In this document: one piece after another, positions 8,278 to 17,428 of the stretch | Position numbering within the stretch: position 1 is the first letter of the stretch | How the letters are laid out: every line of letters begins with the position of its first letter | From: Nevskiaceae bacterium | GTDB taxonomy: Bacteria > Pseudomonadota > Gammaproteobacteria > Nevskiales > Nevskiaceae | DNA: 64,000 nucleotides | Direction: 5' to 3' | NCBI GenBank assembly: GCA_004298465.1 | Contig: SCRT01000007.1 | Span: 62,001-126,000, forward strand | The notes under the pieces: generated by a model | Told to the model about the DNA's origin: nothing | The model's input: the letters and a program-made list of their open reading frames with translations, nothing else | Database searches by the model: none | Made by a program: the position numbers and the translations under genes

Positions 8278-9429
8278 TCACGGCCTTGCGGTATCCGGCA
8301 TCGCCAGCAGGTCGGAAGTGATTTCGGCAATGGACCGGGTGCCGGTCAGCGCCATCGTCACGCGAATGTCATGCTCGAAGATCCGCAGCAGATTTTCCAC
8401 GCCACGTCCGCCATCGGCAGCCAGCGCGTAGGCCCAGGCGCGCCCCAGGCACACGCTTTTGGCCCCCAGCGCCAGAAGGCGCAGGACGTCCAGCCCGCTG
8501 CGCACGCCAGAGTCCGCCAGTACCGTCAATTCGTCGCCTACGGCGCTGGCTATGGCGGGTAACGCACGGGTGCTCGACAAGGCGCCATCCAGCTGCCGGC
8601 CGCCATGGTTGGAGACGATCAGGCCGTCCGCCCCGAAACGCACGGCGTCGCGGGCGTCATCCGGGTCGAGGATACCCTTGATGATGATCTTTCCTTTCCA
8701 GAAGTCGCGGATCCATTCGAGGTCCGCCCAGCTGATGCTGGGATCGAAGTTGTCACCCAGCCAGCCGATGTAGTCTTCCAGACCCGTTGCGTGTTCGCGA
8801 TAGGTGGAGATGTTGCCCAGGTCGTGCGGCCGCCCCATCAGCCCCACATCGAAGGCCCAGCGGGGGTGCGTGATGGCCTGGAGATATCGGCGCAAGGGGG
8901 CAAAACGACCGCTCATTCCCGAGTGCCTGTCCCGGTAGCGGGGGCCGGGAACCGGCATGTCCACGGTAAACACCAGCCGCGTGATGCCCACAGCCTGAGC
9001 CCGTTCCAGCACATCGCGCATGAAGCCGCGGTCTTTCAGCACGTAGAGCTGGAACCAGATCGGTGCGTGTACACGGTCCATCACTTCCTTCAAAGAACAC
9101 ACGGAAACCGTGGACAGCACGAATGGCACACCGGAGCGTTCGGCAGCACAGGCCGCCTGTACCTCGCCACGGCGGGCGTACATGCCCGTCAACCCGACCG
9201 GGCCGAGGATGACGGGCATGGCCAGCTTTTCACCGAACAGCACGGTTTCCGGGCTCAACTCCGCCACGTTGCGCAGCACGCGCTGCTTGAGCGGCAACGC
9301 CGAGACGTCGCGGATGTTGTTGTGCAGCGTGTACTCGGTTCCCGCGCCGCCGTCGATGTAGTCGAACAGGAAGCGCGGTAGGCGCCGCCGGGCCGCTTCC
9401 CGGTAATCCGTAGCCGACGAAATGATCAT
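8278..9429 (-). CDS. lldD: L-lactate dehydrogenase, FMN-dependent, quinone-linked
   Basis: A 383-residue membrane-associated flavoenzyme that oxidises L-lactate to pyruvate and passes electrons to the respiratory chain. The start [18 protein letters not shown] aligns with Escherichia LldD; a GTG 13 codons upstream is possible but adds no family sequence. Seen: the FMN-site [28 protein letters not shown], and the active-site [10 protein letters not shown] with catalytic His275. No LldP permease or LldR regulator is adjacent; instead an IclR-type gene converges on it. Its product feeds the pyruvate dehydrogenase encoded close by. Confidence 0.95.
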   Translation of the reverse strand: MIISSATDYREAARRRLPRFLFDYIDGGAGTEYTLHNNIRDVSALPLKQRVLRNVAELSPETVLFGEKLAMPVILGPVGLTGMYARRGEVQAACAAERSGVPFVLSTVSVCSLKEVMDRVHAPIWFQLYVLKDRGFMRDVLERAQAVGITRLVFTVDMPVPGPRYRDRHSGMSGRFAPLRRYLQAITHPRWAFDVGLMGRPHDLGNISTYREHATGLEDYIGWLGDNFDPSISWADLEWIRDFWKGKIIIKGILDPDDARDAVRFGADGLIVSNHGGRQLDGALSSTRALPAIASAVGDELTVLADSGVRSGLDVLRLLALGAKSVCLGRAWAYALAADGGRGVENLLRIFEHDIRVTMALTGTRSIAEITSDLLAMPDTARP

Positions 9430-9517
9430 GGCAGATGTGAACAGGTCGAATTCCAGCAGGGTGGCCACCAGCTGCCACGGGCTGCGAGGATAGATCGCCT
9501 GCAGCTACATCGCACGT

Positions 9518-10312
9518 CTACACCGCAACCGGTGCCTTGATGTGCGGGTGCGCCTGGTAACCGACGAGCTCGAAATCCTCGTACTCGTATTGGTCAATGG
9601 ACGGAGGATGACGCCGGATCTTCATCTGCGGCAACGGGTATGGCGTACGCGCAAGCTGTTCGCGTGCCTGTTCGAGATGGTTGGAATACAGGTGTACGTC
9701 ACCGCCAGTCCACACGAACGTGCCGGGCTCCAGATCACATTGCTGCGCCAGCATCAGCAGCAGCAGCGCATAGGAGGCGATGTTGAACGGCACGCCGAGA
9801 AATACGTCGCAGGAGCGCTGGTAGAGCTGCAGGTGCAGCTTGCCGCCCTGCACTGCGGTCTGGAACAGGCAATGGCACGGTGGCAACGCCATCGATGGCA
9901 CGTCTGCCGGATTCCAGGCGCTGACCACCTGCCGGCGCGACGCCGGCGCCGTGCGGATCAGCTCGATGAGCGCCTTGATCTGGTCGATATGGCGGCCGTC
10001 CGACGCCACCCAGTCGCGCCACTGCTTGCCGTAGACCGGCCCGAGGTCGCCATTTTCGTCCGCCCACTCGTCCCAGATCGAAACCTTGTGTTCCTGCAGC
10101 CAGCGCACGTTGGTGTCGCCGCGCAGGAACCACAGCAGCTCGTAGATGATGGAGCGCAGGTGCAGTTTCTTCGTGGTGAGGATCGGAAATCCGTCCGCCA
10201 GATCGAAACGCATCTGATGACCGAAGATCGCCCGCGTGCCCACGCCGGTGCGGTCGTGCTGCTCGACACCCTCGTCCAGCACTTTCCGCATCAGGTCCAG
10301 GTATTGCCTCAT
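9518..10312 (-). CDS. thyA: Thymidylate synthase
   Basis: 264 residues, exactly the length of Escherichia ThyA. It makes dTMP from dUMP with methylene-tetrahydrofolate. The start is [12 protein letters not shown] at 10312, whose ATG overlaps the lgt stop (ATGA), so the two genes are translationally coupled as in other gammaproteobacteria. The nucleophile lies in [10 protein letters not shown], with [10 protein letters not shown] before it and [16 protein letters not shown] (dUMP and folate contacts) after it. The C-terminus ends in the expected PVAV-type tail. The folate product is recycled through enzymes such as FolD at 60.1 kb. Confidence 0.97.
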   Translation of the reverse strand: MRQYLDLMRKVLDEGVEQHDRTGVGTRAIFGHQMRFDLADGFPILTTKKLHLRSIIYELLWFLRGDTNVRWLQEHKVSIWDEWADENGDLGPVYGKQWRDWVASDGRHIDQIKALIELIRTAPASRRQVVSAWNPADVPSMALPPCHCLFQTAVQGGKLHLQLYQRSCDVFLGVPFNIASYALLLLMLAQQCDLEPGTFVWTGGDVHLYSNHLEQAREQLARTPYPLPQMKIRRHPPSIDQYEYEDFELVGYQAHPHIKAPVAV

Positions 10313-11121
10313 GCCGTCTTCACCACCGGATGACGGTAGGCGTGGCGGATGAACAGGGCACCGCACACGATCATCGGCAGGCACAGGATCTGCCCCATCG
10401 TCACCCAGCCCCACAGCAGATAGCCGAACTGCGGATCGGGCATGCGGACGAATTCGATGCTAAAGCGCACGCAGCCGTAACCGAGTAGGAACAAACCCGA
10501 AATCGCCATGCGCGGACGTGGCCGGCGCCCGAACCACCACAGCAGCGTGAACAGGAACACGCCTTCCAGCAACGCTTCGTAGATCGGGGTCGGGTGATGT
10601 GGCAAGCCATCACCGGCACCGGGAAAGATCATGCCCCACGGCAGGTCCGTGACCTTGCCCCACAGCTCGCCGTTGATGAAGTTGCCGATGCGACCGCAGA
10701 ACAGGCCGAAAGGCGTGAGCACGGCGGCAAAATCCGCCACTTCCCAGAATGACAGACCCGTCTTGCGCGCGAACAGGATCATGGCGGTGATCACGCCGAG
10801 CAGCCCGCCGTGGAAGGACATACCCCCGTCCCACACCTGGAAGATCATCATGGGGTGGAGCCATTCCAGCCACTGCCCTTCGGGGGTGTAGGCGTAGAAC
10901 AGGACGTAGCCGATGCGGCCGCCGAGAATGACGCCGAGCATGGCGTAGAACAACAGGTCGCCGACGCGCTGAGCCGGCCAGTTCACATGCGGCAGCCGCG
11001 CGCGAACACGCCCCAGCGCCCAGCAGCCGTAGAAGCCCACGAGGTACATCAAACCGTACCAGTGGACCTTGAAAGCACCGATCTTGAAGGCGACCGGGTT
11101 GATGTTGTGGTACGGAATCAT
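10309..11121 (-). CDS. lgt: Prolipoprotein diacylglyceryl transferase
   Basis: A 270-residue inner-membrane enzyme that transfers diacylglycerol from phosphatidylglycerol to the lipobox Cys of prolipoproteins. Seven or so hydrophobic segments are visible. The family signature is [21 protein letters not shown], preceded by the HGG motif in [12 protein letters not shown] and [11 protein letters not shown] near the N-terminus. It overlaps thyA by 4 nt and lies 60 nt after rlmI on the same strand. The lipoprotein at 61.97 kb would be one of its substrates. Confidence 0.96.
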   Translation of the reverse strand: MIPYHNINPVAFKIGAFKVHWYGLMYLVGFYGCWALGRVRARLPHVNWPAQRVGDLLFYAMLGVILGGRIGYVLFYAYTPEGQWLEWLHPMMIFQVWDGGMSFHGGLLGVITAMILFARKTGLSFWEVADFAAVLTPFGLFCGRIGNFINGELWGKVTDLPWGMIFPGAGDGLPHHPTPIYEALLEGVFLFTLLWWFGRRPRPRMAISGLFLLGYGCVRFSIEFVRMPDPQFGYLLWGWVTMGQILCLPMIVCGALFIRHAYRHPVVKTA

Positions 11122-11181
11122 GTCACGCTCGCCGGATTCATGGCAGGGGGTGCCGACGCGCTAGGTGCCGGCTGAACCGCG

Positions 11182-12366
11182 TCATTCTGCCCCAACGCGG
11201 CAGAACAGCGCCTTGAGGTAACGCGTTTCGGGAATCGCCGGGTGTACCGGATGGTCCGGCCCCTGCCCGCCCTGCTCCAGGATCGCAAGCCGCTTGCCAG
11301 CTTCACGCGAGGCGCGCAGCACGGCACGCTGCAGCTCTTCCGCCGTCACGTGGAACGAACATGAGCAGGACACCAGAACGCCGCCCGGCGCGACCAGATC
11401 CAGCGCAGCGCGGTTCAACCGCTGGTAATGGATGAGCCCTGCCGTATGATCCTTCTTGCGCTTGACGAGTGCCGGGGGATCAACGATCACCAGCTCGAAG
11501 CGCCGCTGGGTTTCATTCAGGCGCTTCATCACGTCCAGCGCCCGCCCTTGCAAGGGCTCGAACGCATAGCCATTCATGGCGGCGTTTGCCGTAGCCTGCT
11601 CCAGCGCCGCCGCGGAAGTATCGACGCCCGCCACATCACTGGCACCGAAAGCCATGGCACGCAGCCCCCAGCCACCGGCATAGCAGCACACGTCCAGCAC
11701 CCGCGCGCCGTGGGCATAGCGGGCCAGGCGGTCGCGGTTGTCGCGCTGGTCATAGAACCAGCCAGTCTTCTGCCCGGATTTCAGCGACACCGCAAAGCGC
11801 ACGCCGCCCTCCACAACCTCGACCGTGTCCGGCACCTCGCCCACCGCTTCGGTGTAGGCCGGGAGGCCTTCCAGCTCCCGCATCGGCACGTCATTGCCGA
11901 TCCACATACCCCGCGGGGCAAATACGGCCTGCAGTGCAGAGAGGATGTCGGTCTTGAAGCACTCCATGCCGGCGGTGGTGATCTGCACCGCCAGGTAGTC
12001 GCCGTAACGGTCCACTACCAGCCCCGGCAAGGCGTCCGCCTCTCCATAGACGAGCCGATAGAACGGGTCCGGATACACGGCATCGCGCGCCGTGCGCGCT
12101 TCGACTATGCGCTGGGTGAACCAGTCGGCGTCGATCTGTGCGTCCGCACGCCGTGTCAGCAAGCGCCCGCACAGCAAGGTGTGCGGGTTGACGGTAGCCA
12201 GCCCCAGCACCGCGCCACGTGCGTCCTCGACACGGCACAGCGTGCCCGGCTCGATGTCGCGCAGCGGCGTGCGCTGCGTATCGATCTCGTTTGTGTAGAA
12301 CCACAGGTGTCCGGCCCGCAGGCGGCGGTCCTCATGGGGTTTCAGCGAAACGCTTTTCTGTGTCAT
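11182..12366 (-). CDS. rlmI: 23S rRNA (cytosine-5)-methyltransferase RlmI-like
   Basis: 394 residues. The N-terminal 75 or so residues form a PUA RNA-binding domain (LKPHEDRRLRAGHLWFYTNEID). A RlmI-specific middle domain follows, then a Rossmann methyltransferase with SAM motif VLDVCCYAGGWGLRA, VDTSAAALE, and the motif-IV region VIVDPPALVKRKKD. LVSCSCSFHV carries the Cys of an m5C methyltransferase. Escherichia RlmI methylates C1962 of 23S rRNA; the same target is inferred. It diverges from nuoA. Confidence 0.9.
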   Translation of the reverse strand: MTQKSVSLKPHEDRRLRAGHLWFYTNEIDTQRTPLRDIEPGTLCRVEDARGAVLGLATVNPHTLLCGRLLTRRADAQIDADWFTQRIVEARTARDAVYPDPFYRLVYGEADALPGLVVDRYGDYLAVQITTAGMECFKTDILSALQAVFAPRGMWIGNDVPMRELEGLPAYTEAVGEVPDTVEVVEGGVRFAVSLKSGQKTGWFYDQRDNRDRLARYAHGARVLDVCCYAGGWGLRAMAFGASDVAGVDTSAAALEQATANAAMNGYAFEPLQGRALDVMKRLNETQRRFELVIVDPPALVKRKKDHTAGLIHYQRLNRAALDLVAPGGVLVSCSCSFHVTAEELQRAVLRASREAGKRLAILEQGGQGPDHPVHPAIPETRYLKALFCRVGAE

Positions 12367-12559
12367 GGGAACTCATACCGGGGTGGGTATAACGACGGGA
12401 AATCAGGTCTGGTAAAGACAAAGCCGTGTAGTTTAACGGTCTGCAGTTGCGCACCAAAATCCGTATACTTGCGCACGCTTTGCAGGGGGCTCCAGGCGTT
12501 GCCCAGGTCCCTGCAGCCTCCACTTTTTGCGACCTCAAACAGACGCGAGGAGACCTGGT
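12367..12559 (+). promoter_or_regulatory. nuo operon leader and promoter region
   Basis: 193 nt between the divergent rlmI and nuoA. A good -10 (TATACT, 12464-12469) lies on plus, without an obvious -35 at 17 bp. Downstream is an inverted repeat TGCAGGG (12481-12487) / CCCTGCA (12509-12515), with further inner GGGC/GCCC pairing, which would fold in the 5' leader. GAGGAG at 12547-12552 is the nuoA ribosome site. On minus, TATACC (12391-12386) could serve rlmI. Confidence 0.4.
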
Positions 12560-13009
12560 ATGGGTCCGTATGCCACTCTTGTCGAAAATTGGTCATTCGC
12601 ACTCTACGTGCTGGCCGTGATCGGCATCACCGCCCTCATGCTTGGCCTGTCCTGGTTACTCGGCGGGCGCACGCGGGGCGGCGCCCGCGACGATATCTTC
12701 GAGTCCGGCATCGTCTCTGTTGGTGGTGGCCACCTGCGTTTTCCGGCCAAGTTCTATCTCGTCGCGATGTTTTTCGTGGTCTTCGACCTGGAAGCAGTCT
12801 TCCTGTATGCCTGGGCGGTCTCCGCGCGCGAAACCGGCTGGGCGGGCTATATAGAAGCCGCGATTTTCATGCTCATCCTGTTCGCCGGGCTCATCTACCT
12901 TTGGCGCCAGGGCGGTCTGGACTGGGGCCCGGCATCGCACCGGCGGCGCATGAACCTGCCGGTCATCGACGGGCGCCTGCCTGCGCCGCACACCGACCGC
13001 AGCGCCTGA
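12560..13009 (+). CDS. nuoA: NADH-quinone oxidoreductase subunit A
   Basis: 149-residue membrane subunit of complex I. The ATG at 12560 has GAGGAG 8 nt upstream. Three transmembrane helices are visible; between TM1 and TM2 is the conserved [20 protein letters not shown], then [13 protein letters not shown] in TM2. In Escherichia the equivalent Glu/Asp residues take part in coupling near the quinone cavity. The C-terminus is a hydrophilic tail that extends past the usual end, as in Escherichia. First gene of the 13-gene operon. Confidence 0.96.
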   Translation: MGPYATLVENWSFALYVLAVIGITALMLGLSWLLGGRTRGGARDDIFESGIVSVGGGHLRFPAKFYLVAMFFVVFDLEAVFLYAWAVSARETGWAGYIEAAIFMLILFAGLIYLWRQGGLDWGPASHRRRMNLPVIDGRLPAPHTDRSA

Positions 13010-13055
13010 CTTTTCGCTTCACCAATCACCAATTGCGACCTTCACAGAGCTCGAC

Positions 13056-13709
13056 ATGGAATACAGCCTCCAGCGCATCGACCCGAAAGCAGAACGCGAG
13101 CGGCTTGCACCAACCTCGAAACAAAGCTTCATCGAAAAGCAGGTGCATCGCAACGTGCTGCTCGGCAAGCTCGACGACTTCGTGAACTGGGGACGCAAGA
13201 ATTCGATCTGGCCGTACAACTTCGGCCTGTCGTGCTGCTATGTCGAAATGGCCACCGTGTTCACGCCGCCGCACGACATCGCCCGCTTCGGTGCGGAAGT
13301 CATCCGTGCGTCACCGCGGCAGGCGGATCTCATGGTCATCGCCGGCACCTGCTTCATCAAGATGGCGCCCGTCATCCAACGCCTGTACGAGCAGATGCTG
13401 GAGCCGCGTTGGGTCATCTCCATGGGTTCGTGCGCGAATTCCGGCGGCATGTACGACATCTACTCCGTCGTGCAGGGCGTCGACAAGTTCCTGCCTGTGG
13501 ATGTCTACGTCGCGGGCTGTCCACCGCGGCCGGAAGCCTTCCTGGAAGGCCTGATGCTGCTGCAGAATGCCATCGCCAACGAAGTCCGGCCGCTGTCGTG
13601 GGTGGTGGGCGACCAGGGCATCTACCGCCGGCCGATGCCGGCGCAGCGCGACGTGAAGCTCGCCGAGCGCCGCGCCCAGACAACGCTGCGCTCCCCGGAT
13701 ACGGTCTGA
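13056..13709 (+). CDS. nuoB: NADH-quinone oxidoreductase subunit B (N2 cluster)
   Basis: 217-residue peripheral-arm subunit that carries the terminal 4Fe-4S cluster N2, which reduces quinone. The ligands are visible as Cys60-Cys61 (LSCCYVEM), Cys125 ([10 protein letters not shown]) and Cys155 (VAGCPPRPE). It also shows [17 protein letters not shown], typical of the family. It follows nuoA by 46 nt and precedes nuoCD by 7 nt. Confidence 0.97.
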   Translation: MEYSLQRIDPKAERERLAPTSKQSFIEKQVHRNVLLGKLDDFVNWGRKNSIWPYNFGLSCCYVEMATVFTPPHDIARFGAEVIRASPRQADLMVIAGTCFIKMAPVIQRLYEQMLEPRWVISMGSCANSGGMYDIYSVVQGVDKFLPVDVYVAGCPPRPEAFLEGLMLLQNAIANEVRPLSWVVGDQGIYRRPMPAQRDVKLAERRAQTTLRSPDTV

Positions 13710-13716
13710 GGCATTC

Positions 13717-15534
13717 ATGGCAGACGACGCTCCACAGACTCCCGTCGCACCGGCCACGGTGCCGGAAGTCGTTCGTGAACTGACGACGCGCTTCGGCGAC
13801 GTCGCGTTTACCTGGCAGCCGACGCTTGGCGGCGTGCCCACCGTGTGGGTGCCAGCCTCGCGGCTGAAGGAAATCCTGCGTTTTCTAAAAAAGGAAGTGC
13901 CAAAGCCTTACAGCATGCTGCTCGACCTGCACGGCGTGGACGAACGTCTGCGCGTGCACCGCGAAGGCTTCCCGAAAGTAGCTGGCCCCGGCACGCACGA
14001 CTTCACGGTGTTCTACCACCTGCTGTCGATCGACCGCGACATCGCCACGCACGGCGGTGGCGACATCCGCATCAAGATCGCGCTGGTCGGCGACACACCG
14101 CACGTACCAAGCATCACCGGCCTGTGGCCGAACGCGAACTGGTATGAGCGGGAAACCTGGGACATGTTCGGCATCGTCTTCGACGGCCACCCGAACCTGC
14201 GCCGCATCCTGCTGCCACCGACTTGGGAAGGCCACGCGCTGCGCAAGGACTACCCGGCTCGCGCCACCGAGTTCGACCCCTACCAGCTCGATGCCCTGAA
14301 AACCGACATGGAGCAGGAGGCGCTGCGCTTCAACCCCGAGGAGTGGGGCATGAAACGCCACTCCGAGAACGAGGACTTCATGTTCCTCAACCTCGGGCCG
14401 AACCACCCTTCCGCACATGGCGCATTCCGCATCGTGCTGCAGCTCGACGGCGAGGAGATCCTCGACTGCGTGCCGGACATCGGCTACCACCACCGTGGCG
14501 CCGAAAAGATGGGCGAGCGCCAGAGCTGGCACACCTACATTCCGTACACCGATCGCATCGACTACCTCGGCGGCGTGATGAACGAGCTGCCATATGTCAT
14601 GGCGATCGAGAAGCTCGCCGGCATCCAGGTGCCGGACCGCGTGAAAGTCGTGCGCATCATGATGTCGGAATTCTTCCGCATCACTTCGCACCTGCTGTTC
14701 TACGGTACCTATGCGCAGGACCTCGGCATGATGTCGCCGGTGTTCTACATGTTCACCGACCGCCAGAAGGCCTACGACGTCATCGAGGCTGTCACCGGCT
14801 TTCGCATGCACCCGGCGTGGTTCCGTATCGGCGGCCTGGCGATGGACCTGCCCAAGGGCTGGGAAAAGAACGTCCGCACCTTCCTTGACTGGATGAAACC
14901 GCGGTTGCGCGAATACGAACGCGCCATGGTGAACAACGGCATCATCCGCGCACGCACCATCGACGTGGCGAAATACGACTCCGCCGCCGCCATCGACTGG
15001 GGCGTCACCGGCGCCGGCCTGCGCGCCACGGGCGTGAACTACGACCTGCGCAAGGCGCGCCCCTATTCCGGCTTCGAGCAGTTCGAGTTCGAAGTGCCGC
15101 TGGCGGCGAACGGCGATTGCTACGACCGCCTGACGGTGCGCGCGGAGGAAATCCGCCAGAGCTGCCGGATCATCGAGCAGTGCCTGAACAACATGCCGGC
15201 CGGCCCCTACAAAGCAGACCACCCGCTGACCTGCCCGCCGCCGAAGGAACGCACGCTGCACGACATCGAAACCCTCATCACGCACTTCCTCGGCGTGTCA
15301 TGGGGGCCGGTGATGCCGGCCGGCGAAACCTATTTCGCGATCGAGGCCACGAAAGGGCTCAACAGCTACTACTGCACCTCCGACGGCAGCACGATGAGCT
15401 ACCGCACGCGCATCCGCACGCCGAGCTTCCCGCATCTGCAGATGATCCCCTACATCATCCGCGGCCAGATGGTGCCCGACCTGATCGCGCTTCTCGCTTC
15501 CATTGACTTCGTGATGGCCGATGTCGACCGCTGA
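13717..15534 (+). CDS. nuoCD: NADH-quinone oxidoreductase, fused subunits C and D
   Basis: 605 residues in one frame. About 1-190 are NuoC (30-kDa subunit; [13 protein letters not shown] and [24 protein letters not shown]) and about 210-605 are NuoD (49-kDa subunit; [25 protein letters not shown], the [10 protein letters not shown] loop, and the C-terminal [12 protein letters not shown]). The fusion is normal in Enterobacteria and Pseudomonas; many other bacteria keep two genes. The D part, with NuoB, forms the quinone pocket; its conserved His lies in the PNHPSAHG loop. The 3' end overlaps nuoE by 14 nt. Confidence 0.97.
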   Translation: MADDAPQTPVAPATVPEVVRELTTRFGDVAFTWQPTLGGVPTVWVPASRLKEILRFLKKEVPKPYSMLLDLHGVDERLRVHREGFPKVAGPGTHDFTVFYHLLSIDRDIATHGGGDIRIKIALVGDTPHVPSITGLWPNANWYERETWDMFGIVFDGHPNLRRILLPPTWEGHALRKDYPARATEFDPYQLDALKTDMEQEALRFNPEEWGMKRHSENEDFMFLNLGPNHPSAHGAFRIVLQLDGEEILDCVPDIGYHHRGAEKMGERQSWHTYIPYTDRIDYLGGVMNELPYVMAIEKLAGIQVPDRVKVVRIMMSEFFRITSHLLFYGTYAQDLGMMSPVFYMFTDRQKAYDVIEAVTGFRMHPAWFRIGGLAMDLPKGWEKNVRTFLDWMKPRLREYERAMVNNGIIRARTIDVAKYDSAAAIDWGVTGAGLRATGVNYDLRKARPYSGFEQFEFEVPLAANGDCYDRLTVRAEEIRQSCRIIEQCLNNMPAGPYKADHPLTCPPPKERTLHDIETLITHFLGVSWGPVMPAGETYFAIEATKGLNSYYCTSDGSTMSYRTRIRTPSFPHLQMIPYIIRGQMVPDLIALLASIDFVMADVDR

Positions 15535-16039
15535 CCCCGTAAAACTCAAGGACCTGCCGAAGGTTGCTCCGTTCGTGCTGCACCCGGATGACCGGGCAGC
15601 GATCGTGCACGAGAAGACGCTCTACGACTACCCGCGCGCGGCCGTCATCGAAGCCTTGAAGATCGTCCAGGCGCGCCATGGCTGGGTGTGCGACGCAGCC
15701 GTCACCGCCATCGCCGACGTGCTTGGTGTCACGGCTGCCGACGTGGATGGCGTGGCGACGTTCTACAACCTGATCTTCCGCCAGCCGGTCGGCCGGCACG
15801 TCATCAAGATCTGCGACAGCATTGGCTGCTTCCTCACCGGTTACGAAGCGCTGCGTGCCGCGTTCGAGAAACACCTCGGCATCCGCTACGGTGGCACCAC
15901 GCCGGACAACCGCTTCACCCTGCTGCCGGTGGTGTGTCTCGGCGCCTGCGACCGCGGGCCGGTCATCATGATCGACGACGACACCCACTTCAATGTCGGG
16001 CCGGATGGCATCGTCGCGCTGCTGGAGCGCTACGCATGA
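15521..16039 (+). CDS. nuoE: NADH-quinone oxidoreductase subunit E
   Basis: 172-residue subunit of the NADH-dehydrogenase module with a thioredoxin-like fold and a 2Fe-2S cluster (N1a). Ligands seen: Cys98 and Cys103 (CDSIGC), Cys139 and Cys143 (CLGAC). The ATG lies inside the end of nuoCD (14 nt overlap), and the stop overlaps the nuoF start (ATGA). Confidence 0.96.
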   Translation: MSTADPVKLKDLPKVAPFVLHPDDRAAIVHEKTLYDYPRAAVIEALKIVQARHGWVCDAAVTAIADVLGVTAADVDGVATFYNLIFRQPVGRHVIKICDSIGCFLTGYEALRAAFEKHLGIRYGGTTPDNRFTLLPVVCLGACDRGPVIMIDDDTHFNVGPDGIVALLERYA

Positions 16040-17355
16040 ACGCAGACACCGTCTTCGAACGTCCGCTCACGGCGCACATCGACCCGACGCGTGAACCGCT
16101 GTCGCTCAAGGAATACGAAGCCGTCGGTGGCTACGCCGCATTACGCAAGGCGGTGAAGGAAATGGCGCCGGGCGATGTCACGAAAGCCGTGAAGGACGCG
16201 AACCTGCGCGGTCGCGGCGGCGCGGGCTTCCCCACCGGCGTGAAATGGAGCCTGATCCCGATGGGCGCGGACGCGCCACGGGACAAATACATCATCTGCA
16301 ACGCCGACGAGATGGAGCCGGGCACCTTCAAGGACCGGCTGCTGATGGAAGGCAACCCGCACCAACTCGTCGAGGCCATGCTGGTTTCGGCCTACGCGAT
16401 CCAGGCCAGCCGTGCCTACATCTTCTTGCGCGGTGAATACATCCTCGCGGCGCAACGCCTGCGGGCCGCGATTGCCGAAGCCATGGAATCCGGTTACGTC
16501 GGTGCCCACATCCTGGGTGGGAGCTGGGGCGTTTCGCTGTCTGTTCACACCGGCGCCGGGCGCTACATCTGCGGCGAGGAGACCGCGCTCATCAATTCGC
16601 TGGAAGGCAAGCGTGCGAATCCGCGCGCCAAGCCGCCGTTTCCACAGATTGCCGGACTGTGGGGCAAGCCCACGGTCGTCAACAACGTGGAAACCCTGTG
16701 CAACGTGCCGCACATTGTCAACCGCGGCGCAGACTGGTTCCACGGCCTGTCACAGGGCCGCAGCCAGGACAGCGGCACCAAGCTCTACGGTTGCTCCGGT
16801 CGCGTGAAGAACCCGGGCTGCTGGGAACTGCCCTTCGGCACCACGGCGCGCGAGATCCTCGAGGACTACGCCGGCGGTCTGCAGGATGGGTTGAAGCTGA
16901 AATGCTGGCTGCCGGGGGGTGCATCGACCGATTTCCTCCTGCCTGAACAGCTCGACCTGGCAATGGACTACGACACCATCGGCCACGCCCACAGCCGCAT
17001 GGGTACCGGCCTCATCATGGCCGTGGACGACCATCAGGACATCCTCAAGGTATTGCTGAATCTCGAGGAATTCTTCGCCCAGGAGTCGTGCGGCTGGTGC
17101 ACGCCGTGCCGGGACGGGCTGCCATGGTCGGTCAAGATCCTGCGTGCCCTCATCGCACGCCAGGGGCGCCGCAAGGACATAGGGATTCTCGAGGAAATGA
17201 CGCACGCCCTTGGCCCAGGCCGCACGTTCTGCGCCCACGCACCCGGCGCGATGGAGCCGCTGCAGAGCGCCTTGCGCTTCTTCCGCGACGAATTCGAGGC
17301 CGGTGTCGCCGAACATCCGGCACCCACGCCCGCCGAACTGCAGGTGTTGACATGA
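16036..17355 (+). CDS. nuoF: NADH-quinone oxidoreductase subunit F (NADH/FMN site)
   Basis: 439-residue subunit that binds NADH and FMN and cluster N3. The start at 16036 overlaps the nuoE stop; the frame is open much further upstream but that is nuoE sequence. Visible: [13 protein letters not shown] (NADH loop), [30 protein letters not shown], and [11 protein letters not shown] plus a later Cys in TFCAHAPG as 4Fe-4S ligands. A 73-nt gap, the largest in the operon, separates it from nuoG. Confidence 0.96.
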   Translation: MNADTVFERPLTAHIDPTREPLSLKEYEAVGGYAALRKAVKEMAPGDVTKAVKDANLRGRGGAGFPTGVKWSLIPMGADAPRDKYIICNADEMEPGTFKDRLLMEGNPHQLVEAMLVSAYAIQASRAYIFLRGEYILAAQRLRAAIAEAMESGYVGAHILGGSWGVSLSVHTGAGRYICGEETALINSLEGKRANPRAKPPFPQIAGLWGKPTVVNNVETLCNVPHIVNRGADWFHGLSQGRSQDSGTKLYGCSGRVKNPGCWELPFGTTAREILEDYAGGLQDGLKLKCWLPGGASTDFLLPEQLDLAMDYDTIGHAHSRMGTGLIMAVDDHQDILKVLLNLEEFFAQESCGWCTPCRDGLPWSVKILRALIARQGRRKDIGILEEMTHALGPGRTFCAHAPGAMEPLQSALRFFRDEFEAGVAEHPAPTPAELQVLT

Positions 17356-17428
17356 TGTGCCGGCCTGCGGCACCCACCGACAGCCGTGCTCCCCGCACGG
17401 ACCTTGAACTTCACACGGGATTCTGATC

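Noticed and set aside
12367..12559. A tRNA gene in the nuo upstream region
   Set aside because: No cloverleaf, T-loop or acceptor pairing could be built from the sequence.
11428..13185. A 585-codon plus frame crossing rlmI and nuoA
   Set aside because: It covers rlmI in antisense and nuoA out of frame; no recognisable protein sequence.
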